DNA of 60,622 nt from assembly GCF_000090795.2 (NCBI RefSeq), contig NW_003546283.1, forward strand, positions 95,848 to 156,469, in the 5' to 3' direction. This document shows, in pieces, positions 1 through 10,200 of the stretch. The stretch is from Amphimedon queenslandica. Its lineage: Eukaryota; Porifera; Demospongiae; Haplosclerida; Niphatidae. Every line of letters starts with the position of its first letter. The stretch's first letter is position 1. The notes under the pieces are model-generated. The model saw only the letters and a list, made by a program, of their open reading frames with translations, was not told where the DNA came from and did no database searches. The position numbers and the translations under genes were made by a program.

Positions 1-1634
1 GAACAGTATTCAAGTTCCTCATGATCTTTCTGACACCTTCAAAGGTAGAATCTCGAAGAGAGTGTCCCTCCATTTCAACAATACACAGTCCTACATAGGC
101 AGAAGACATAACACAACATTCAAATCACTGTAGATTAGTGAATGGACAGTCAAGCATATAAACTAGTAGTAATTTTTGGTTCAAATTACTTCAAATTTCA
201 TATTATGTGCTCCACCTAATTAATAACAACTGTATCAGTAAATTAGAACCATAGGGAGTCAGTCTTATAAATGAGCTCAAGAACAGCTCAGCCATGATGA
301 AAAGCTAGAACTATTACATCATAATTCTACACTGGAGTCCCTTCCTAACTCATGCAATTCTTAATACGTCATAGCTAGCCATCAAATATGACTTGAGGCT
401 TCAGCCCATGACTCTAGTTTACTGATAATGGCCTGTACAGCCTAATATTGGCATTTTGCCTAGTAAGGGATTGATGTTTACTATTCATTGCCACTGATTG
501 ATAATACGTTATACATGATCGTGAATTGATTTCTCTTTTTGTCATCAAGTTTGAGGTGGGGCCATCAAGTAACATGACACAAGCCATGAAACAATCAGTG
601 ACTTGAGAAATCTCTCAGCCTTCCTCTGGCATGGCCTCTTTTCTCTTACCTTTATGAAAAGAGGGTAAGAGTGTTTCTGTGTCAACTTTGTCCTCCATGT
701 GCTTGAAGAGTATTATTCGTGCATGCCTCTCTCCGGAATGAGGACATTTAACGCCACCAACAATCCGTAAACCATTGTCTAATGAAAGAGAGAGAGAGAA
801 GAAAGAACATAAACTCCAGCCTCTCTTTGTTACGCCATCCAGTAGCTAGTAATGTGAAATGTCTATCACTTACCATTCGTGAAAAACTGCAAAGGGACAA
901 TGACAGTGTGTTCATTATGACCATCAGACAAGCTCAGAGATCCCTGTAACAGGAATAACAAAGGTTAAAGGGAAGCTTCAAGTTTACGGCAGTACATTAT
1001 AAGTATGTGCATGCAACAGGATAGAAGCTTTTTACGAGCTAGTGTTGTATTCTGAAGAATGATTACAACTATTGGCATATCAGGCTACAAGTGGGGGCTA
1101 TGGAGTGTTTACTAGGACAAGGAGAAGAGTTCTTAAGATAACATGCCATGGAGAGTTAGCAAGTGTGAGATTTCGATGCTACCATGCAACTACTTGCATA
1201 CTAACACACACCTTTACATGTCCTTCTTGGTGAGAGTATTCCTCCAGTGAAGAGACTGTTAGTTTCTCTATCTCCTCCTTGAGGCTCTCAGGGAGTGCAT
1301 CAGCGGCGAGACACTGGAGAGGCAGTGGTCCAGTGGATCTGTAGCAGTCCTGTGGCAGTGTAATGTCTGGTGGTAGGCAGAGGCTACTCCGGCGACGGTA
1401 GGAATCATAGAGGGCCCGCTCAATGGTCCCTTTCCTCATGGAGTCGAAGCGAAGATCAGGCATTTTGGCGGTGCTGTGATTAGAGCAATGGCCGGTGGAG
1501 TACATGGGCATGAGCAGCTCTAGTCTGCTGCAGCATTGGATGGAAAGAGGATGATATGTTGATCGAGAGCTGAGGAGAGGCGGAGTTCTGGCCCTTTTGC
1601 CGACGCGGTCTCTGGCGGCGGCAATTATTTTCAT
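1..1634 (-). CDS. 5' part of a PDZ-like domain protein (partial)
   Basis: Four exons can be joined in frame on the minus strand: 1212-1634, 874-943, 650-778 and 1-90, each with GT donors and AG acceptors, running off the left edge. Exon 1 (about 141 codons) has no recognised domain; it contains MPDLRFDSMRKGTIERALYD. From about residue 147 the joined exons give TVIVPLQFFTNDNGLRIVGG, then RIILFKHME, then GLCIVEMEGHSLRDSTFEG. This order (hydrophobic strand, GLxIVGG loop, a later strand, then an E-x-x-G-x-x-L-x-x-x-T helix entry) resembles a PDZ domain. The start may be residue 1 (MKIIAAARD) or a later Met. It shares an 89-bp promoter with the saccharopine dehydrogenase gene. I cannot name the protein; the PDZ call is an inference from pattern. 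Confidence 0.55.
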
Positions 1635-1723
1635 TTTCCTGCTCTACTGCGCATGCGTACAACGACACGTGGGTGGGTTACCTTAATAGTCCTTTAGCTA
1701 CAGGTGTCTTTCATCTCGTCAAA
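1635..1723. promoter_or_regulatory. Bidirectional promoter interval, PDZ-like gene / SDH
   Basis: Only 89 bp separate the two opposed start codons. The interval contains GCGCATGCG and ACACGTGGGTGG and no clear TATA box. The tract TCCTTTAGCTACAG just before the SDH start also resembles a splice acceptor, so an upstream exon of SDH cannot be excluded. Confidence 0.5.
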
Positions 1724-4700
1724 ATGCAAAGGGTTCTCCTTTTAGGCTCTGGAAGGACCTGTCCTCCACTGGTGGAGCTCCTGACTAGAGATAAATGCGT
1801 TCAAGTCACAGTTGGTGAGTAGCACAGAACGAGAATTGAGAATTATCCAGTATTGTCCTTTCACTACAGCCTCTAATGACGCCTCTCAGGCCGAGAGTAT
1901 GGCCAGGAGCTACCCAAATACAACTGCAAAGCATTTCAACCTCTCCCCAGACTCTGATCTCTCTCAATTAATAAAAGACCATGACTTAGTGATGAGGTAC
2001 TGGGTGGGCGTGGTAAATTTTAATTACATGGGTGGGGCTGGGTCATGATTATCTTTTTCCCCTCCAGTTTAGTTCCAACGACATTACACACAATAGTAGC
2101 TAGACAATGCATTGACGCTAAGACCAACCTGGTAACTGCTAGCTACGTCAGTCCAGAGCTAGCGTCCCTTCATGACTCCGCCCAAGAGGCGGGTGTGGTC
2201 ATTATGAACGAGTGTGGCCTTGACCCGGGCATAGACCACCTGCTGGCAATGGACTGCATTGACAATGTACATAAGAACAACGGAAAGGTAAGATTTATTC
2301 ATGTTACAGTCCTTGTTATGAATTGTTACTTTTATTAATACTTCTTCTTACCATGGTATGATAATATTCTTGATACATGTTCTATTGATATTGTGTACTT
2401 TATTATTATTAATTTAATGTTATTTTATCGCCTATTGTTTTTAGATATTGTATTTTGAGTCTTGGTGTGGTGGCCTACCCCATTCATCTTTTGCTGGTAA
2501 TCCACTTAGATACAAATTTAGGTAATAATTACAGTTTCCTACTACCAGTCCTTAATTAATGCAATTTATATTAAATTTCCTGCATAGCAAAGGATCCGTT
2601 ATACATACTTACTTTTATTGATTGATAGTTGGAGTCCAGCTGGTGTGTTAATTGCAGCATGTAACCCAGCCCGCTACCTTAAAGGAGGGAAAGTGGTTGA
2701 GATACCAGCTGGTGGTGGGATCATGAGAGAAGTTAAACCAATGAGCAATGGATTCAGTACCTCCCTCCCGCTGGAAGGGTACCCTAACAGAGACTCACTC
2801 AAGTATAGGGATCTCTATGGTATCCAAGAAGCCGAGACTGTCATTAGGGGAACCTTGAGATACCAGGTATCCCTACCTAATACCTTTAATGATTGTCAGT
2901 ATTATTATTTAGGGATACTGTAAGTCGGTCCTTGCTCTGTTGGAATTGGGTCTTCTTGACAATGAGACCATGCCAAGGCTCCAGCCCGATGCTGCTGACA
3001 TTACTTGGGTAAGTGTAGTAAAGATGGACAATGTAAGGCCTTTGTTTTGATGTGTAGGAATCACATTTTAAAAAGTGTAATTATAATTTTAAGAAATAAT
3101 TATTATGATTTTAAAACAGAGTGATCATGCTTCCTTCTTTTAGTCTCATAACATTTGGATTAATTCAATTTCACTTGTTTTTATATTTGTTGCCCACTTT
3201 GTTGTTGTTATGATGATGGAAGCAGGGAGGCATTGTGTACACTCACTCTTATGCTCACTTTATGTGGCTACGTGTATTCATGCTATTTATTCCTACTCTA
3301 CTCTCCTTTGTTTACACACAAGCATCATTATTATAGCAACTTTTAAGTTCTCTCCCCACCCTCTCCCTTCTCTCTCTCTCTGACAGAGTGATCTATTAGC
3401 AATGCTACTATCAAGAACTGAGGTTAGAGGTTCCAATTTAAAAGAGTCAGTTTTAGAGGCTCTTCAAGGCGACAAAGAGAAGTATCAAATCATTCAAGAG
3501 TAAGTTGCAATAGCTACAAGCTCAAGGTGTTATTTTTGTACCTGTAGCCTTGGGCTCCTCTCTTCAACTCCAGTTAGCTTGGCTGGCACGCCATTAAGAG
3601 CTTTGGCTTCTCACTTAGAGACAATGCTGGAACTGGGTTAGAAGATTTAATATTTTAGAAAACTTTTGTTGTAATTTATTTTGATGAATATTGATGTACT
3701 GTAGAAAGTTTGAGCCGATTTCGGCTAAAAATTTCGAGTTGTGGCCATTTTAAGGAATAAGCCAATTTGTTGAAAAATACCCAAGGCTATAGCCCATGGT
3801 TTTTTCCAAAAAATGGCTCCAAAATCATCCCAAATTTTTATTACATTTTCTGATACATATTGATGTCCTTATGCTGTGTAGAAAGTTTCAGTTGATTCCG
3901 ACAAGAAATTTTCAAGTTACAGCCATTTTAAAAACGGGCCAAATTTTGAAAAATACCCAAGGCTATAGCCCATGGTTTTTTCTAGAAAATGGCTCTGAAA
4001 TCACCCCAAATTTTTATTACATTTTTTGATACATATTGATGTCCTTATGCTGTGTAACAAGTTTGAGTCAATTCCGATAAGAAATTTTTGAGTTACGGCC
4101 ATTTTAAAAAACGGGCCAAATTTTGAAAAATACCCAAGGCTATAGCCCATGGTTTTTTCTAAAAAATGGCTCCGAAATCACCCCAAGTTTTTATTACATT
4201 TTTTGATACATATTGATGTCCTTATGCTGTGTAGCAAGTTTGAGTCGATTCCAATAAGAAATTTTTGATTTATGACCATTTTTAAAATGGGTCAAATTTT
4301 GAAAAATACCCAAGGCTATATAGCCCATGGTTTTTTCCAAAAAATGGCTCCGAAATGGCGTCCAATTTTTATTACATTTTCTGATACATGTTGATGTCCT
4401 TATGCTGTGTAGAAAGTTTGAGCTGATTCTGACAAGAAATTTTCGAGTTACAACCATTTTAAAAAACGGGCCAAATTTTGAAAAATACCCAAGGCTATAG
4501 CCCATGGTTTTTTCTAAAAAAATGGCTCCGAAATCATCCCAAATTTTTATTACATTTTTTGATACATATTGATGTCCTTATGCTGTGTAGCAAGTTTGAG
4601 TCAATTCCGATAAGAAATTTTTGAGTTACGGCCATTTTAAAAAAGGGGCAAATTTTGAAAAATACCCAAGGCTATAGCCCATGGTTTTTTTATCCAAAAA

Positions 4701-5539
4701 ATGGCTCCGAAATGACGTTTAATTTTTATTACATTTTCTGATACATATTGATGTCCTTATGCTGTGTAACAAGTTTGAGTCAATTCCGATAAGAAATTTT
4801 TGAGTTACGGCCATTTTAAAAAACGGGCCAAATTTTGAAAAATACCCAAGGCTATAGCCCATGGTTTTTTTCCAAAAAATGGCTCCGAAATGACGTTTAA
4901 TTTTTATTACATTTTCTGATACATATTGATGTCCTTATGCTGTGTAACAAGTTTGAGTCAATTCCGATAAGAAATTTTTGAGTTACGGCCATTTTAAAAA
5001 ACGGGCCAAATTTTGAAAAATACCCAAGGCTATAGCCCATGGTTTTTTCCAAAAAAATGGCTCCGAAATCACCCCAAATTTTTATTACATTTTTTGATAC
5101 ATATTGAAAGTTTACATGTACTTATTGAGCAGGTCCTGATGAGTATGATACAGTGTTGCTCCAGCACATTGTCGGCATAGAAAATTCAAATTCAACTAAA
5201 GTTAGCCTTTATACAATAATAATTCTATAAAATGGAGTGTGATTCTTTTTTTCTGTAAACACTGAAGGAAGAACACTGCATCACGCTACATATGGACGGA
5301 GATAAGAACGGCGACACAGCAATGTCAAAGCTTGTCGGAAAGACGGCCGCCATAGCTGCAAAAATTATATTATCAGGTAAGTTGTAGACCTTGTCTACAA
5401 GGTTGATTCTTGTTCCTCGTTAGGCCAGTATAAACGTAAAGGAGTCCAGCGACCATTAACACCTGACATTTATGAGCCAGCTCTTAAAGCTCTACAAGAC
5501 GAAGGAGTCCATTATGACATAAGTGTGAAGAAGATGTAG
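1724..5539 (+). CDS. AASS: Saccharopine dehydrogenase (SDH domain of AASS / Lys9 type)
   Basis: The protein belongs to the family that oxidises saccharopine to glutamate and aminoadipate semialdehyde in lysine breakdown. Eleven exons join in frame: 1724-1814, 1870-1996 (approximate end), 2068-2287, 2353-2521 (approximate), 2629-2866, 2913-3008, 3387-3499, 3548-3636, 5133-5200, 5268-5376 and 5424-5539. The N-terminus MQRVLLLGSG is a Rossmann GxG nucleotide-binding start. Family hallmarks follow in order: NECGLDPGIDHLLAMD, CGGLP, NPLRYKF, SWSPAGVL, LEGYPNRDSLKY and GTLRY, ending VHYDISVKKM and a stop. The lysine-ketoglutarate reductase half of animal AASS is absent before this start. The 1.5-kb intron before exon 9 holds eight satellite units; exon 9 (PDEYDTVLLQHIVGIEN) sits right after it and is easy to miss. 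Confidence 0.9.
3690..5110. repeat. 178-bp tandem satellite, about 8 units, in SDH intron
   Basis: The marker GATACATATTGATGTCC starts at 3852, 4028, 4205, 4383 (one mismatch), 4561, 4740, 4918 and, truncated, 5096, so spacing is 176-179 bp. Units share GTGTAGAAAGTTTGAGTC, AAATACCCAAGGCTATAGCC and ATTTTTATTACATTTT. Divergence between units is low. Open frames through the array are by-products of the near-177-bp period. The same family recurs at 13.5-14.5 kb and, inverted, at 57.7-58.2 kb. Confidence 0.95.
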
Positions 5540-5640
5540 GCGTAGAAGAAAGCCGGTGAACGTGCTGAAGCTGTTTGCTATAAACCTAGAGCTCTTCAGC
5601 CTTTATTGTAACTTGTATTTTTAATCCATGCTGGTATAGA

Positions 5641-5650
5641 ATTAATAATC

Positions 5651-5695
<45 letters not shown>

Positions 5696-5710
5696 TAATA
5701 ATAAAATAAT
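5641..5710. repeat. (AAT)n microsatellite
   Basis: An AAT triplet tract lies between the convergent 3' ends of SDH and the PIERCE1-like gene, just downstream of the SDH stop. Confidence 0.9.
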
Positions 5711-5749
5711 GTTGTTTCATGTCAGTGTCGTTCATGTGTGTGTAGCCAG

Positions 5750-6248
5750 TTATACTTTGCTTCTGTCCTTTGCTGTGTTCAGTGAATGATTCCGGAACAT
5801 TCCGAATGCTCCAAGGTGCTGCTCAAGATGAGAGTCAAGAAATTCAAACAAATACTAAATTTGAATAATGCAATTTTGTGTTTCTTACCTTTGTAAATGC
5901 TTGTGATTTACCGTAGTACTGTGTAGGCATTGTATGAACACTTGGTGGCTGTGAACTGTGTGAAAATGAAGAAGAATATTATCAGAAGAAGCTCCTTACC
6001 CATATGTCACTGAGCTAGTCCTGTACATTGGGTTCTGTGGGACTGTGTTGTAGCCTTTTATCAAATCTGTCGTGAACAATAAGGCTTTTCAATAGCAAAT
6101 TAACGTGCTATATCTATTTACCTGGTCTATCGAATCTCTCTGGTATATTCTTTGTCCTGTAAAAGTCAGAAGTTCTAGGCGGATCTGCGACTCGAGATTC
6201 CTCGGTGGCCATGTTGTTATTCGGTAACCTAGGTGACGCCGTTTCCAT
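5750..6248 (-). CDS. PIERCE1: PIERCE1-like (C9orf116 family) axonemal doublet inner protein
   Basis: Family members are microtubule inner proteins that link A- and B-tubules of ciliary doublets. Four exons join in frame: 6122-6248, 6000-6066, 5889-5955 and 5750-5821. They give, in order, RTSDFYRTKNIPERFDRP, KGYNTVPQNPMYRTSSVTYG, PPSVHTMPTQYYGKSQAF and QHLGAFGMFRNHSLN. The RTSDxYR box, the YRTS..YG box and the GxFGMFRN..LN tail follow the vertebrate order. Two in-frame starts have good Kozak context: 6248 (METAS) and 6212 (MATEES). The second would align better with the vertebrate N-terminus and would place the X-box-like sites upstream of the coding region. The gene is head-to-head with SPMIP1-like, 86 bp apart from the outer start. 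Confidence 0.82.
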
Positions 6249-6254
6249 GGCGAT
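6213..6254. promoter_or_regulatory. Cluster of RFX X-box-like sites
   Basis: Three overlapping or adjacent imperfect inverted repeats fit the X-box pattern (GTNRCC, short spacer, RGYAAC). They are GTTGTT-ATTC-GGTAAC at 6213-6228, GTAACC-TA-GGTGAC at 6224-6237 (11 of 12 positions) and GTTTCCATGGCGAT at 6241-6254. They lie in the divergent interval of two ciliary genes. X-boxes are the established RFX/DAF-19 sites of ciliary genes; use here is inferred. Confidence 0.55.
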
Positions 6255-6334
6255 AATCCGCGAAAGTTTGGGAAAAGGATAGCTTGTCTTTCTTGATAAA
6301 AAAAAGTTCTCGTATTCCTCCAAGACTACTCACA

Positions 6335-6913
6335 ATGCCCGTGACAATGGACACTCAGCAGCAAAACTTTTGGCTGGAGAACATACAAAAGGAAGCAGCC
6401 ATTAGGTTTGCATGGCAACTCAGATACTCCAAAACTTTTGGCAGAGCAGTAGCTGGCTCACCACAGCAGCAAAAAGACAAAAAGAAAGAGCAAGAGAAGA
6501 AGAAAAAGAAAGAACCAGTCAGTGGAGGAATACGCTCAAACCTCTCTGCTCAGATACACAGGCTGCAAGAAGATGACGATAAGGAGAGCCTACTTGATGC
6601 TGCCGCCAAAGGGTTTGGGTCTCCTACATCAAACAAGCAGTCACTGCCAATACGTGACATGCGACCACCTTCAGTCAACACTAAGAAGCTCCTTTACAAT
6701 GGGATCAGCGCTCACGGTGAAGGAAGGTACGCCTATCTGAAGAGACGTTCTAATCTCCCTCCAGAAATGAAGTACGAGTATCCCGTACTCTCCTCCAACC
6801 TTCATGGATGGAAGATCATTGAGTATGCAAAAGAGCCGCAGAGATCACCTTATGGACGCACTTGTATCATTAGGGACACCTTTTACAGGAACAGTGGCAT
6901 TACACTCACTTAG
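6335..6913 (+). CDS. SPMIP1-like (ATP6V1FNB family) sperm/ciliary microtubule inner protein
   Basis: This is an intronless frame of 192 codons. The open frame extends back to 6284, but MPVTMDTQQQ at 6335 (or the Met at 6347) is the more usual start for this family. The N-terminus (NFWLENIQKEAAIRFAWQLR) is followed by a Lys/Glu-rich linker (about residues 48-65). The conserved-looking C-terminal half has LLYNGISAHGEGRYAYL, PPEMKYEYPVLSS and YGRTCIIRDTFYRNSGI. The order LLYxGIS..GEGR..YL, then xFPVLSS..GW, then RDTFYxxSGI matches my memory of vertebrate SPMIP1; I could not align it. Head-to-head placement with PIERCE1-like supports a ciliary role. Confidence 0.62.
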   Translation: MPVTMDTQQQNFWLENIQKEAAIRFAWQLRYSKTFGRAVAGSPQQQKDKKKEQEKKKKKEPVSGGIRSNLSAQIHRLQEDDDKESLLDAAAKGFGSPTSNKQSLPIRDMRPPSVNTKKLLYNGISAHGEGRYAYLKRRSNLPPEMKYEYPVLSSNLHGWKIIEYAKEPQRSPYGRTCIIRDTFYRNSGITLT

Positions 6914-7285
6914 TTGGTAGTTGTTGCAACATACAATAATTGAATAGATCATGATTATGATTGCTTATTGTTCATGGCAATGATTACTATCTGCTATTAT
7001 GATTCATGGTTGGTTACATGCACACGCACAGTTAGTTTGTCTTTCTTTCCAAATCATAAATTCACTTAAAATTGATGTACTGCTGCATAGCAATGAGTAA
7101 AGGAGCATAATGCAAAAGTGATTGAAATGAAGCTGATTACTATTTTGATGCCAATCTGGTTTGAACTTTGACCAATCAGTATAATTATTATAATCATGAG
7201 AAAGCATTAAATGGCAACCTTCATCTTGTCGTACAGGTACAGTAACTGTTATTAGTATAAAACAATGATGGATACAATGTGAATG
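6914..7285. other. Convergent 3' interval, no gene seen
   Basis: AT-rich sequence between the SPMIP1-like stop and the MYCBPAP-like stop on the other strand. I see only probable 3' UTR sequence here. The 67-codon frame in it has no exon character. Confidence 0.6.
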
Positions 7286-10200
7286 TTATATGTCTTCAGA
7301 TATTAGAGATGAAACTTGATCAACAGTTGATGCCATTATATCATGTGCCTATAAAGAAAACAGTTGAAATTATTCATTGTTGTAATTTTCAGAATTTCGC
7401 ATACCACCGAGAGAAAGATTTCTTTATACTTTAAAGTTAACATTGGGTCAATCTCTGATGGTTTTGATGGAATTGCATTACTGTTACTAGTGTCTTGCTA
7501 TAAAGGGAAAATGTAAATTAATGTAAATTTTAGCAATAAAGAACTAGAGAAAGAAAGTAAAAATTTTTTTCTAACTGTCTCAACTGATGGAATTTTTGAT
7601 ATCTTGCTATTTCCTTTCACTGTTCAAGTAATTATATCATTAATAGTTGGACTTTTACTGTACACTTACTGTTACTGCTTCCTCCTTTCTTGTTTGACTT
7701 TGGGCCACCTTTCTTACTAGTAGGCTATAACAAAGGAAAGAAGACATTACTCCAACTCTCTCACTTGTACTTGGCTCTTACTCTTTGCTGGAGTTGCTCC
7801 TTCTCTTTCTCTTTCACACTAACTTCTTTCACTTTACTTCCTCTCTTGCTCTGATCTTTTTTGCTTGATTGTGGAGGGATAATAACTACACACAGTGAAT
7901 TATTTATGCATGAGAACTTGCTCCAAACCATCTTCCTTTACCTGGTGATGAAGGCTGACTTGATTGATCAAGCTCAGATTGTGACTCTTCTTCTTGGAGT
8001 CCTCCAGCTGAGGGAGAGTCCTTTGAAGGAAGTCCCATTACTTGTCTAAGGTGCTCTGAAGTGCTCACTAAAGTGTCAATGGCCTCACACAGCAAGAAGT
8101 AACTAAGTGAATAAAGTATGGATGTAAATTCATATTTTAGTTGTTTCTCTGCTACGTTTTAATGTATCTTGTGGATCTTGGAGCAGAAGGCAGTGGTGCA
8201 CTGATTTCAGATATGATTGCATTCAATGTTTTATATTTGTCCTCTCTCACATTGCCATCATCAATCTCCAGTATCAGCTACAAGAATCATGAATAAATTA
8301 CATGTACATGTACATATATTATCATATATTATGTGTGTATCAACCTTCTCTAATGTGTTTAGTGATAGGTCCCATGGAGGGAAATTCAAATCTACAGAAT
8401 GGTCAGGATCTGCTTTAAAAAAGCTTGTAAAGTTATGCACACAATTTTTTATTATCTTACTTGTATCTACGTGAAGCTGCTTGTGACTTTCCTCTTTATT
8501 TATTTTCTTCCCCCCAGCTCCTCCTCCTTTTTTAGGTTCTTGTTGTTTTTTCCCGCCAACAGTTCCTCCTCCTACTGCTCCTCCTCCTCCACTTTTCGTG
8601 GGTTCTTGAGGAGGTGTGGGATTATGTAGGTCAATGTATAAAGCTTTGAGCTGCTGGACAGCATTATAATGATAATAGACCTAGAGTTGTATAAAATTAA
8701 TAATTATGTAAAATTATATCTAATTTTCTATCAAACTTTTTATAGTATTGCATATTTTTTATTAGAAAATTTTAGGACCCATCCTGATAAATACCCTTTA
8801 CTGTAGTACAAGAATTTTGGCCCAATTTTTGAGCAACTTAAAAAATTTGTAAAAAATTCAGAATTATCGGAATCAGCTCAAGCTTTCTACACAACATAAG
8901 AACATGCATATGTATCAGAAAAATAGTATAAAACAATTTTGGTAAAATTTGGCCAAAGACAACTTGTCATAATATTATAGCAGACATACCCCAGGATTCT
9001 TTGAAAGGAATTCACTCTCCTCCTGTAAAAAGAAAAATAAAATATATTACAATAGAGCAATACATCCAGCATGATGGGGTCAATAATTTCAGCATACTAA
9101 TTGCAAGAACATGACTTACAGTAATTGCAAAACTTACCGGTATATTGACAGGTAATGGTGTCACTGAACGGGGAGGAGTGTGTATCGTATTAACCAACTG
9201 ATCAACTAGTCTCTTCGATGTAGCCTTAGCCACATCGTGATATAACTTTCTCTGGAGTAAAGAAAGAAAGAGAGAGACAGAGGGAGAGAAAAGAAACAGA
9301 AATGAAAGAGGAATAAGCACACATGCCATGTACATGCATGTTATATGTACATGCATACCTCAATCATATCTCGTTTCTCTTGGTACAGATCAGGTTGGAA
9401 TGAAACTCCTTTAAGAGTTACATACAAAGGACTCTGTCCATTATTACTGAGCAGTACTGGCCTAGTCACTATCTCCCAAGTCTCTGAGAATATGCCAGGG
9501 TTTGGTGACTTGAATATAAAGTCAAGACTGAGATTTCTCCCAGGAAGAATGACACCTATATGTACATGTATATACATGTATGTGCACACAAAAAATACTA
9601 ATAAATTAATATGATAAATTTACCTTCTCTGGTATCAAAGTAGAACCGCTGCTGGGTTTGTTCTGAAGTTTTTAAGCCAAGTTTACTAGTGCCAGGAAAC
9701 TTCTAAAATGCATGCACATATAAGTAAATAATTATTATTTAGTGTTGGAGGTAGGAGGAAATTTAAATTTTTAATTGTGGCCATGCACCGTTGAACATCT
9801 ACATAATGGTTAAAATCGATTTGCCACAATTTCCACCACCAGATTCAACAGTTGTATACATGCATACATACATTATAACTACATGTATAATTCATACTTT
9901 ACCTTCCAAGTGAAACTGATGGCAACAGTTCCTCTATTCTGCAATACAATGTGGTTCATTGCTAGCTGCTGAATACCAGCTTCAAAGAGGATCCTAATCT
10001 TATAGTCATCTCTCCTCATCTCTCTCTCTCCTTCTCCTCTCCCCCCGTCTCCAAACCATGCATACAGTTGGTCCTGTATCTGAAGGGCGGGGCCAATGAA
10101 AGGAGAGGCTGCTACGTCAGGATGAGTGTCTAATAAGCTAACACTTCTATAAAATAATAATAATAATAATATAAATATAAAAATGATAATAATAACTAAT

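Noticed and set aside
3796..4505. Open frames on both strands across the satellite (77-103 codons)
   Set aside because: They arise because the unit is close to 177 bp, a multiple of three; the same frames recur in every array and show repeat, not protein, character.
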